Origin: Oidiodendron maius Zn
Taxonomy: Eukaryota; Ascomycota; Leotiomycetes; Myxotrichaceae
DNA: 64,000 nt
Assembly (NCBI GenBank): GCA_000827325.1
Contig: KN832876.1
Coordinates: 1,302,001-1,366,000, forward strand
Reading direction: 5' to 3'
The notes beneath the pieces are model-generated. The model did not search any database. It saw only the letters and a program-made list of their open reading frames with translations, and had not been told where the DNA came from. Made by a program: the position numbers and the translations under genes. Each line of letters starts with the position of its first letter. Position 1 is the first letter of the stretch. This document shows, piece after piece, positions 12,268 to 22,688 of this stretch.

Positions 12268-13057
12268 CCGAATCCGATGGGTTACAACATAAATTACACG
12301 TGTAGGGAAGACATCCAGATAGATAGCGACACTAGGGATAGAAGGCGTGGCAATTATCGCTGCAGAGAAAAGGAGTCGAGAGCCGTTGCTCTCGAAGTGG
12401 CTTGGCATGGCATGGATATTGATGGACTTGCATCGAGAGTGTCACTCTGGTCCACCTGTATCAATCTGCATAGTAATCCCGCTAGGCATGGTACGGGGTT
12501 CTGTGCAGGACCTAGCAGTGTCTTAATTATAGCAGGCTCATGCTCAAGGGTCACATGGCAGATTCAAGAATATTGAGTTGATCAGAGCCCTCTTATTACA
12601 CAGCAGGTACTTGATGTAGGTTGCGGCAGCGCGCAATTCATACAGTAATAATCGCACCAAAGAGGGGGACGCCCCTGCAGGAGATCTCCCTGCTGCAGGT
12701 GAGCGGAATGGGGAGTGGGCGGTGGGAGATGCCAGGCCTGTGAGCTCCTCCTGACTGGCAGATAATACCCCTCTGTCGTGGGTGCAGGATAAAATGTTCG
12801 GTCTGCCAGATACGAACGGTCCTAAAGGGGTCTAGGCCGGCTTATCAGAATCCGCGGTGAAGCTGTTAGCGAGGCCCTCGCCTTCTGGACTTTTGGGCCT
12901 TCGATCCTGTCACCATCCTGCCAACCACTGACACCACCACTCTCCTCTTCTTCCCACGACACCGCAAGGCGCTGACTTTTACTTGCACGTCTCACTTCGA
13001 CGCAGTCGCACCGCCCCCGTAACGCTCCAACGCGTCCCTGATCATAAACTCATTAAG
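12268..13057. other. Intergenic; promoter of the small A/P/E/K-rich gene
   Basis: No open frame has a family signature. The last 150 bases are pyrimidine-rich, as is common just upstream of strongly expressed fungal genes. There is a purine/GC-rich direct echo of CCTGCAGGAG and CCCTGCTGCAGG near 12675-12700. Confidence 0.5.
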
Positions 13058-13716
13058 ATGCCCGGCGTTCGTATGTATATCCTCTTCATCCTTGATTACC
13101 CCCCTCCCTTAGAGCTCTCATCACACGCCACAAAATTCCCGCATCCCACGCGTTGGTCCTATTTAAATGCTTCTTTCTCCCCTTCGCTCATGAAGGGGGA
13201 TCTCCTTTACTGCTCTGCAATACACCCTTACTAACCTCCCGCTCTAAGCAGCCCCTAATGCGCTCTCTGACCTGAGGTCCAAGATCAAGAGTCTCTTCAA
13301 GAGTAAGAAGAGCACTAAGCCCGCCGATAAGCCTGCTGAACCTGCTCCTGCCACTGCCACTGAGGGCGAGGCACCTACTGCCACCAAGGATGCTACCGAG
13401 CCCGCTCCCGCTGCTACTGGTAAGACATGTCGTCCAACGATGTATATGGACGTAGCTCTTTCTGACTTGTCTCCCTAGCCGAGGCTCCTGCTGAAGGCAC
13501 TGCTGACGCAGAGCCTGCTAAGGAAGATGCTGCTGGTGCGTACTCCAAGATCAATTATTGAATCATTTCGACCAGTGCTGACCGATTCCAGACACACCGG
13601 CACCTCCTGCCGAAGCTCCCAATGCTGAGGAACCTGCCAAGGTTGAGGAGCCCGCCAAGACCGAAGAGCCAGCTAAGGTGGAGGAAGCTGCTACCCCAGC
13701 TCCCACTGCTACATAA
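13058..13716 (+). CDS. Small Ala/Pro/Glu/Lys-rich protein, four exons
   Basis: Exons 13058..13070, 13252..13419, 13479..13535 and 13592..13716 give 120 aa. Introns are 181, 59 and 56 nt with good GTATGT, GTAAGA and GTGCGT donors, and every junction falls after the first base of a codon. The first exon is only 13 nt (MPGV and one base). The protein starts MPGVPPNALSDLRSKIKSLF, an amphipathic basic helix, then becomes a disordered tail of repeated PAEP, AKVEEPAK and TEGEA-like units. Codons are strongly biased to GCT/GCC, AAG and GAG, which suggests high expression. No function is known to me. It could be a stress- or conidium-associated hydrophilic protein, but nothing in the sequence proves it. 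Confidence 0.8.
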
Positions 13717-14768
13717 GCCCACGGCCCGCTCTTGATGACCCAGCGTCCACGCTGATTGGTTCGCTGGCACAACTCTATCACCTAGGGGAGGAGGAGATTG
13801 TAATGGCAGGAGTGGACTAGAGGGTGTAGGATCTCGCGTCAGGTTTTATTGGGATACCATGCTGGCGGCCGTTTATTTTCGATACCCGTACTTGAATCCT
13901 TCGCAGATGGACAGACGATACCCCAGATACCCCTGCGTCTGATTAGATAGTTTACAATTGATGGCCTTTGCCTGTCTGCCAGCCAAATAAACGTACCTTA
14001 AGCGTCTCAGCTGTGACCCGTATGCTCCTTCTGATTGTTGCCGCTATACGAACTCAACTGCCCAGCCAATTCTGTTACCTACCTGAGCAAAGGTAGATAT
14101 ACCCCCCAGTTTGAGTCGCCAGTCATCGTCATAATTTCAGCCTCAGGCCGCCAGGCACCTAACCCCAGACCTAGGGTGTTTGGTTCCGCTAGAATTTCAG
14201 GGGCAGCAGAATCCAATGGCGATGCGATGGCCCCTCTCGCAAGCTCTCGGTCGACTGTGAACGAACGAACTTCTTACCGCCCAGTATCACTCTTCCGCTC
14301 GCGCACCCTTTCGATTCGTGTCTCCTCAGCTTCGCCATAATCGCCGAGGCGGCGGCATATCGTGGAAGTCCAGAGATCTGTGTCCGGTGCCAATTTCTGG
14401 TGCCTCCTCAGTCCGACAGAAGCTAGTATTCCAGCCGCGTATCTCGCGCAACCTCAAGTCGCAAAGACGACTGAGAGCGGTGTGCACAGAATTTGAGCAA
14501 AGATGTGAGTCCGGCCCCCATACCTCTAGTATTTCTTGTCTTTATTAGCTTTCTCTGGCACGCAACGTGGCAGCCGCGCACAGCTTTCGCGGCATTCATG
14601 CATCTGGGCGGTTGGGCTGAAACCTCTCGACTTTTCACTTGAAGCGCTGGAGACTATCTCACATCCGTGTCGTTGATATAAATGGCTAACTTTACTTCCA
14701 CGTTTAGTAGCTGACATCGTACCCATTGCACAAGTACTTAAATCCTAATTCACTTGACAATACCCAAT
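13717..14768. other. Intergenic; promoter and leader of the coiled-coil gene
   Basis: This holds the 3' flank of the small gene and the upstream region of the gene at 14769. Open frames at 14035-14548 are not supported by motifs or codon bias. Confidence 0.5.
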
Positions 14769-17700
14769 ATGGCCGAAGCAGACGCGCCCCAGGTGCCTCC
14801 TACCGAATCCCATGTCGACGTTCGATCCGGTGACGATTCAACTGCTATAGTGTCCGAGGTAGAGCCTGGATCTGCCAAGGGAACAAAGCCGAAAGTCACC
14901 GCAAATGGTACGAAGCCGGAGAATGTCCCTCCAAAACGGCCCACGACTACAACAGCAAGACGTCCCGCAACGACATCGACCTCATCCGCAACAAAGCCAA
15001 CAGCCTCTTCTGCTGCCGCTGCCACTTCTAAGCCAACTGGGAGCCTGAGCAAACCTCCCACACGCCCCGCTGGAGGATTGGCAGTGAAAAAACCTGCCAG
15101 TAGCACAGCTACTCCTGCAGCTTCTAGTACTTCTACTCACAAAACTCGGGCATCCATTGGAGGGTCCGGAGATGAGACCAAGAAACCGCTCGCTGCTCCT
15201 GCACGGAGAACATCGCTCGCCCCCTCGACAAATTCTCCAGCCAAGGCTGAATCGTTGGCAGAAAAAAGAGGAGCAACGCTCTCATCTACAACAGCTGCGC
15301 GGAAAGCTGCCACATCATCTAGCACGTCAAGCCCGAAACCTGCTATCAAATCCGCTGCATCGAGTACTACGACGAGAGGAACCGGATCCACTGGGACTTC
15401 GGGGACTATGGCAAACCGCACCACACCGATTTCCAAACCATCCAGCACCTCTGCCGTAGACGGTAAAAAGAGATTGTCAACAATTTCCGCATCTCCAGCG
15501 TCCCCTAGAGCAGCGGCAAAAGGAGTACCGGCCTCGCCTACATCATCCCGGGAGATTGGGGAATTAAAGGCGAAGTTAGCGGATAGCGAAACTCGGGTCG
15601 AAGATCTCCAAAAAGAGATTTCGTCATCTCAGGAGAAGCTTCTTGAACTTGGCAATCAAGTTGAGGAAGAATCCAAGAAGGTGGCAGTGGCGGAAGATAA
15701 TATTCGAGCTCAACATAGTGAAGTGATTGAGAAGCTCCACGCCACTCACAAGGCTGACGTCGAGAGCTTGCAATCTCAGTTAGCTGAAGCTGAAGCTGCC
15801 CATCAAGCTACGAAAGACTCTTCCGTGAAAGCAATTGAGGAGGCACAGCAGGCTGCAGCCGCAAAAGGCGCTTCGGACACGGTAAGCGCTTTAGAAAAGC
15901 TCAAGGTCGAACATACATCTGCTCTCGAGGAAATTAGGCTCGAGCTGGCTAAGGCAAAGGAAGCCAGTGCAGCAGCAACCAGCGCCCTTGCAGAAAAGGA
16001 AGCTGAGATTACAGCCCTTAAAGCTCAAATTGCGACCGCCAGTGCAGAAGTGGATGAACTGAAGGCCGAATACCAGAAGTATGAGGCAACACTCGCTTCT
16101 CAGACCCAGCAACAACAAGCCAGCCATGAAGCGGCTCTTAGTGAGCTTCGCAAATCACTGACCGATGAGCATCAATCAGTCTTAGAAGCCCTGAAATCCG
16201 CTCATGCTACAGAAATTGCCAAAGGAAATACTGATGCAACGTCAGCCTACGAAAAGCAGGTAGCAGAACTTACTCAAGGCCATGAGACGTCCTTGAGCGA
16301 GCTACGCAAGCAGCTTGAAGGAGCGGCTGCAACCAAGGCAGCTTTAGAGGCTTCACACAAGCAAGAACTCGAGGCTCATGAAGCTAATTCGGAGGCAAAG
16401 ACTACAGAATTGAAAAGCCAATTGGAATCCGCCAACAGCAAGTCCGAGTCTGCCCAGAAGGAGCTTGCAGCGCTCTCTGATAAACACGATGCCCTGAAAG
16501 CTAAGAGTGAGAAGGAGCTTACCGAGAGCAAGCAAGAGATAAGCTCCCTTCAGCAAATGATGGACACCTTCAGTGCCGATAGCAAAGATAAAGAGGAACA
16601 GCTTGACAAAATCAAGGCAGACTTAGCCACAGCAAAAAAGGGCCTTGAAGAGAAAACGAAGGAAATTGCGACTTTGCATGAGAGGCACGACAAAGAGCTG
16701 CAAACCGTCTCAAGTGACTACGAAAAGGAGATAGATGCGTTGCAAGGTTAGACATCATGTACCGCGCCATGAATGATTATGTCACTAATCTTTAATAGGC
16801 AACTCTGGTATCAGAGAAGAATATGAAGCACTCAAGATCAAGCACGAGGAGTTGACTAATTCCCATGCCGACGCAGTGGCTTCACACAATCAAGAACTGT
16901 CGGATTTGAAGGAACAGCACGCCGCTGCTGTTGCTGCCTCGGAAAACAAGGACAGTGCTCATAGGTCAGAGCTCGAGACATTACAGGCTACTCATGCAAA
17001 AAATCTTGACGAGGCTCATGACAGAGCCATGACTTCCGCGCACGCCTCTCATGCCGCTGAATTAAAGCAGCTACAAGCGGACCATGCGGCTATCGTTGAC
17101 ACATTGAAGAAGGAATATGCCGCAAGTCAAGCGGCCTCTTCGTCAGATGCTGAGAAACTCAAAGTAGGGGATCCGCTATATAAACTTAGAGAGACGTAAC
17201 TAATCTATATAGGCTGCTGAAACGGCTTTGCGAGAAGAAAATGCGAAGGCTCAAGAATCCTTGCTTCAGGCAGAGAAAGAACTAGATGCCCTTGGACAGG
17301 AGCTCGCCCATGAGAAGATGGCCAGAGCATCAGCCGAAGCCGATCTAGACGCTGTAAAGAGCAAGAAGCCAGATACCTCCGAGTTGGATTCTTTGCGAAA
17401 AGAGTTGCAAGACTTGAAAGACCAGCACCGGGTATCGCTCGTGGCTACTCAGCAGCAAGTGGAGAAAGCTACCGATGAGCACAATGCTACTAAAGCATCC
17501 CTAGAGCAAACAATGGCTCAACTAGAGGACCACAAAGCTGAATCCGAATCCAAGCTACAAACATCTAAGGATGATTACATTTCAATGCACAGTTCGTTAA
17601 CAGAATTGGTGGCAGAGGAACATAAGAAGGTAGCGGACCTTACAGCTCGACTAGAAGAAGCACAAGCACAACTCAAAGTTAAAGAGGCTGAGCTTACCGA

Positions 17701-17955
17701 AGCAAAGGTTCGTATTGCCTATCTAATTGTATGTCTCAGGAAGTTAATGAAAATAATCTCCAGACAAAAGGAGCCTCGCTTCCTTCCACTGCACAAGCTC
17801 CTGCTGGACTAAGTGCAAGCAAATTTGCTCAGGAGGACGAAGAATCTACCCCAAGCGCAGCACCCGAAGCGGTGGAAGGTGAGCAAGATAGTTCATCAGC
17901 CGCTCTGGCATCGGTCCGACACCCTCTCCTCGCACTCAATCCTGTATCCCTTTAG
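14769..17955 (+). CDS. Long coiled-coil protein, probably C-terminally truncated
   Basis: The proposed exons are 14769..16746, 16799..17163, 17213..17707 and 17740..17955, about 1017 aa. The true start is the ATG at 14769 (MAEADAPQVPP); the frame extends five codons further up without an ATG. Residues 1-265 are a basic Ser/Thr/Ala/Pro-rich disordered region, and the rest is an almost unbroken heptad-rich coiled coil (for example ELKAKLADSETRVEDLQKEI). Fungal databases often name such proteins M-protein-repeat or tropomyosin-like; a cytoskeletal or scaffolding role is inference. The intron before 17740 is either 32 nt (donor GTTCGT at 17708) or 62 nt (donor GTTAAA at 17678); both keep the frame. 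The frame ends at TAG 17953-17955, but coding-like sequence continues beyond it in broken frames (see the next entry and the findings). Confidence 0.8.
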
Positions 17956-18224
17956 ACTCTCAGCTCTCCAATCCCTGCCGACTTTCAATCTCTTAAAAAA
18001 CGCGATGATGATATCAGCATTGCTAACCGGACGTTTTGATAGTTGGCCAAAGCTAGGGCTACCGCACAGCAGCTGGAATTGATGAATGAGAATTTGAAGA
18101 AGGATAACTTGAGGTAAGAAGCACCCTTATTACCTGGAATGCGACGGCGGCGGCTCACAATGTCCTTAAACATAGATCTCTCGAATCGATCACAGACGTC
18201 ACTTCGCCTAATGTTGCTGCATAG
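17956..18224 (+). pseudogene. Relic of the original C-terminal exons of the coiled-coil gene
   Basis: After the stop at 17953-17955 the sequence still reads like the missing tail. In the upstream frame from 17977 it gives ADFQSLKKRDDDISIANRTF, then TGA TAG in tandem (18037-18042), then LAKARATAQQLELMNENLKK. This is followed by a good intron (GTAAGA at 18114, TAG ending at 18175) and a last exon giving SLESITDVTSPNVAA and a stop at 18224. Just upstream, 17892-17976 reads SRSGIGPTPSPRTQS and CIPLDSQLSNP, but in a frame shifted by one base. A single-base loss near 17895-17898, a single-base gain near 17976 and the TGATAG unit therefore separate the tail from the rest. No splice choice that I tried removes all three. 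Confidence 0.6.
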
Positions 18225-19057
18225 GTCTCTCCTACTGTCATGTCACGCTACCTCTTCACCAACTTCACTTTGCATAGTTACTATTTTGCACACAAAGAGA
18301 GGAGGCAATGCCTTCCACGCACCCGCACAACAGAAAATCGCGACTCATACATAGTAATAACCGAGTTTAATGGCCGCGGGCTTAATACCTTCTCTTGTTT
18401 TGTTTATTCTTCTTGGTTCTCGTACACTTCGTCCTCTTCCAAATTGACAAACGATACCCATACCCAATATTTTCTTTTCTAGGTACACTTTGTTGTTCCA
18501 ACCCCAATAGAGGGTCTACTTAAATTTACTTGGCAATAACAGCACTCAGACTGTCTATCAGCCTACCTTTCTGATGGTGGCCTTATTTTGTATGCAGATA
18601 AATGAATTTGGAAGTCTCTATACTTGACTCGAAGCACAATGAATGTGTTAACGGTGTCTGTAGGAGAAAGAGATAAGTGATAGTATGTATACGGCTCTTC
18701 AATTGCAAGTTGCTATGTAATGTCCTAGGTAGATATGTGTGCCCAAGTATTCAGCCGTCCTTCTGAAACTCAAGCCTTTGCTATGTCTGTTCCTATACCC
18801 ATCATATGATCTCAGAACGCGCAACTGGCAAAATTCCCGACGCCAGATAGTGGATATTCCGTTTGAATCCTCATATTAGTTCAATTGAAACCAACTATAG
18901 TATATAGAGGAAGTTCATGCTGATAGGACTGTCTCAACTATTGTCATTGTTGGAGACCGTGTATCGTTCTTTCGTAGGAGGTCTGAGTACATATAGATCC
19001 AGTCCCTCAGCCAAGTCCATTCTAGATGCCGAGCGTGCACTAACAACTCTCCAAAGC
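18225..19057. other. Intergenic, convergent 3' flanks
   Basis: AT-rich sequence between the coiled-coil gene (plus) and the KAR5-like gene (minus). No coding signal seen. Confidence 0.6.
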
Positions 19058-20692
19058 TCATGCCTGTGAGATTCTTAGATCCCTCCGGATATAAACGTGA
19101 GATATCTTACCTCCAAGAACAAGCGCAGCATTCCGTGTGACAGACGGGGGGAGGCCGTAATTCCCAAGGACTAATGTAGCTAAGGGTGTAGCAATACGGA
19201 GAGCATAATTACTAATTGCCCCACCCCACTCAGCGCCCTGGCCCCATGATCCAGGAAAGACAGTGGCCTTCTCTAAAGTTGAATGAATATTGGATGCTGT
19301 GAGACTTGCCAACTCAAGGTACTCAGTGTGATTCTGAATCAGGTTAGTCATATTGTTTATAGCGGCATACAGCGCTTCCGATCTCTGCTCAGATTGTTAA
19401 AATATATTTCATCTAGAACTTTAGTGTGCCTACTTGGTCCAATGCATCTTGACGGTGCCCTAAGGATAAAATTACAGGCAGAAGGTTAACCTGCTGTAGG
19501 TTAGAGCAAGTTGTGTAAGGATGACATTACTTACTACTGAAAGCCTTAGCTCAGAAATTGTTGCTCTAGTTACTCCAGCTAAATCATCGAGATGGTGCAT
19601 GTGGGATTTTGCATGACTAGCCGCAACTCCTACCGCTTGCTCTTGTCTAGCAGCCATTTCTGCATTACCTTGAGCCATGGTCTGAAATAGTCTCTTCAGC
19701 ATACGATCAAGAGCCTCTGTATTTTTTAGCGAGCTCTTCACTGCCGCTATGTAGCCCTGCACCTGTTAGAACAGTTTTACATGGGAGTGACGAGAACGAA
19801 CGGTTATATCACTGGACATCACCACCATTGCTCTCCGAAGTTCAACTCCGAGATCACCAATATGAGCTTTCAGCCCTCCGAAGTGCAAGTCTGCTGATTT
19901 GCGATGCTCAGCCATACTATTTTTAATATGGCTCAGGTCTGCATCGAGATTTTCGGCAAACTCGTTTATGATTTGTATCAACTTTTTGTGGTGTTGGATT
20001 GCCTGGTCTGGAGAGGGCCATTAGTTCATTTCTTTACATAAAATATGTTTCCATGTACCTTTATCAATATCAAAGCGTGCGGCCCGACAGAAGAGGAGGG
20101 CCTTGTCGCGATAACTAAGCCAAGTGTTCCAGTGTGAGTGATCGTGGCCAAGAGCTTCCAAGCATCTCCCGACTTGCTCTGGAGACACTTGTAATTTTCT
20201 GTTTCCATCACTTGCAATCTGATAAAGAGTGGAGCTCATAAATGGATTGCATGCATGCGGAACGGCAAATCTACCGCGTTCAAGGTCACAGATAGCTAGG
20301 CTGGCAGCGAAGCTTTCAACATGATGTTTCTGAAGGTGTCCATTGTTGCTTATGTAGTCATTTTCGTCAATATTTTCCAGCCCTTGGCAATTATTTATTA
20401 ATAGTTTGACTGCCACGCGGTGACATGTTGGCTCTTCCTCAAGCCTTTTCAATTCAAGCATAGCTTTCGTGAAGATTTCGGGTTTCCGCACTCGCGACCT
20501 AAGAAGGTCATCCGGATTGAACTCCATAGAAGTGGATATCGCTATGAAATGTATTAGAATAGAAAATTTGATCTCCACTGGTAAGTCCTCACCATCATGC
20601 TGAGCTTTGGCTTGGGATGCCACCTTGAATGGATTGTAGGCGTAGACCAAGAGAGGCAGTTGAACTGCGGCAGCGATCTGATAGAGTTTCAT
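19058..20692 (-). CDS. kar5: KAR5/Tht1-like nuclear membrane fusion protein
   Basis: Six exons on the minus strand, 20593..20692, 20059..20541, 19802..20007, 19535..19762, 19434..19493 and 19058..19384, give about 467 aa. The start MKLYQIAAAVQLPLLVYA looks like a signal peptide. The Cys-rich domain typical of Tht1/KAR5 follows: CHRVAVKLLINNCQGLE, SFAASLAICDLERGRF, VGRCLEALGHDHSHWNTW and SYRDKALLFCRAARFDIDK. The C-terminal part is coiled coil, ending in hydrophobic segments near YALRIATPLATLVLGNYG and SVTRNAALVLGG. KAR5 acts in the ER/nuclear envelope during karyogamy, so a role in nuclear fusion in the sexual cycle is expected from the family. The first intron (20542..20592, 51 nt) is a multiple of three without a stop and might be retained. 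The introns at 19763 and 19494 are short (39 and 41 nt), so those borders are less certain. Confidence 0.85.
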
Positions 20693-21719
20693 AGTTTGAT
20701 GCAATTGCCGTCGCCTAAAATAAAAGTCAGACTAGAATTTGAGAGTACATGGCAATAAAGCTAACAGGAAGAATTATGGAAAAGGATGATTAATTTTCTA
20801 AATTAGGGGTGAATAGACCTCTCACATGGTCAATTGAAAGTGAGTTATGTCAATTGTTGCTTAGTATTGAGAGATCTAAAAATTAAGAGAGGGCAGATTG
20901 AGAGTTTGATAGAAGAATAAACTGTTGTAATGGAACTGGAGAGAGGGAGGTTGCAGCGGGAGGCGCGTAGCGAGATATGAAAAGATGCAATAAGCCTACC
21001 TGATTCGGCAATATCCAGCGAAACGGCTTAGAAGAGACCAAGACATAATTACAGTGCCAGCACGAATGAGCTCTAATAGAGTCTAAATCCAACTGTTTAT
21101 CCTGACTTTTAAGACTTTACAAAACACGTTGGGCATGTTGTAAATAAAGAGAAATACTATCAGAAGCTAGTATCGAAACATATAACTGCGAGCGTAACTT
21201 TTTAGGGCATAATGTTTGAGGCACAAGAATACAAGTAGCCCCTCTTATCCTCTTCGGTCGTGTAATGTTAACAATTTAGAAATCTGTATTGACAGGTGCG
21301 CTTATAGAGGGATAGTACTTCATGAAGGTGTATAAAGGTGTACCCACATATATCCAAGTAATGGAGAGGTTCGATTAGAGGCCGTCAACGATAAGTGTAA
21401 TATTATCTTTGAGCTTAGCAAGTAAAGCGTCACTGATTACTCTCGCCATAGTGACAAAATTGCTAATAAGGAATAACAGCATAAGAGGCTGCAGTAATTT
21501 TCTGCCCAGATTCTGCGCAGGACGAATGACTTGTAACATTTTACTAACGTAAAAGAGGCATTGCCATGCAAATTAAAGTGTAGCTGAGACTTCGATGATG
21601 ATATGTCGTCCGACTGTGGTCGGTGTTTCAATTGACCGATGTCACGTGCACATCCATATTCTTTTCCTGTCGTTCATTTCCATCTTCTCCTTGAGAGATA
21701 GAGGCAGACTACATTCGCA
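20693..21719. other. Intergenic between divergent genes
   Basis: AT-rich, about 1 kb, separating the starts of the KAR5-like gene and mrpl6. The last 130 bases before 21720 are pyrimidine-rich (CTTTTCCTGTCG, CATCTTCTCC). No coding signal seen. Confidence 0.6.
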
Positions 21720-22576
21720 ATGCTTTCAACTGCTCGTGCCAGGGGATTGGAGAGAGTGGCCGCCGCTCCACTCTCTATCTCTCTTCCTTCTTTCCTCCTT
21801 CCAGCCTTTCCAATCTCCTCCTCTCGATCCTTTTCCGCCTCCGCTCAGCGACCGTCGCAAATTGGACGAGCACCGTTGTCGATACCACCCGAAGTAATCT
21901 TTACGATCCACCACCCAAATGTGCGAAAGAATACCAAGTCATACACTGTGGCAGAAAATCGAACTGTTGAAATTGAAGGCCCATTGGGTGAGCTGTCCTG
22001 TGATCTGCGTGACAGGAGCTGAGTTAACATACTACAGGCAAACTGTCGATGACTATTCCCTCCTTTGTCAACTTGGAACATGATGCAGCTTTAAGGAAGG
22101 CGTTCGTGACTGTTGAGAACAGGGAAATAAAGCAGCAGCGCGAGATGTGGGGTATAGTAGTCTGATTAATTTCACCGGCCGCATTGCTAATTTGATTTCC
22201 AGGGACTACACGCGCATATCTCCAAAATCATATACTAGGAGTTTCCGAGGGGCACACAGCAATTCTGCGATTAGTAGGAGTAGGATACAGGGCGACGGTA
22301 GAAAATACAGCTACCACGGTTTCCCCTGAATTCGATGGCCAACAGTTCGTTTCACTAAAAGTTGGATACTCGCATCCGATCGAGTTGCCAGTTCCCAAGG
22401 GTGTGAAGGCAACAGTGCCTCAACCAACCCGTATTTTATTAGAAGGAATAGACAAAGAAGTGGTTCTTCAGTTTGCGGCGCATATTCGGGAGTGGAGGGT
22501 ACCGGAACCATATAAGGGAAAAGGAATATTTGTCAACGGGGAAACCATCAAACTCAAGGCGAAAAAGATCAAGTAG
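21720..22576 (+). CDS. mrpl6: Mitochondrial large ribosomal subunit protein uL6m
   Basis: Three exons, 21720..21987, 22038..22151 and 22203..22576, with introns of 50 and 51 nt, give 251 aa. The N-terminus is a typical mitochondrial presequence: no acidic residues over the first 25 positions apart from one Glu, and rich in Arg, Ser and Ala (MLSTARARGLERVAAAPLSI). Two L6 domains follow: TVEIEGPLGGKLSMTIPSF, then GVSEGHTAILRLVGVGYRA and the C-terminal signature PEPYKGKGIFVNGE. It is a structural protein of the mitochondrial ribosome near the GTPase-associated centre. It converges on the HAL2-like gene, with 112 bp between the stop codons. Confidence 0.95.
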
Positions 22577-22688
22577 TGAGTCGTCACAGCTATGGAGCCT
22601 TGACAATACTTGTACAATATGAATCTTTTTAATGGCTAGGCAATATGTATGATAAGACGAACAATGTAGGTTTCTATACCGGCGCTCT

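Noticed and set aside
21360-21385. GGTTCGATTAGAGG, resembling the B box of a tRNA gene
   Set aside because: No cloverleaf stems or acceptor ends could be drawn around it.
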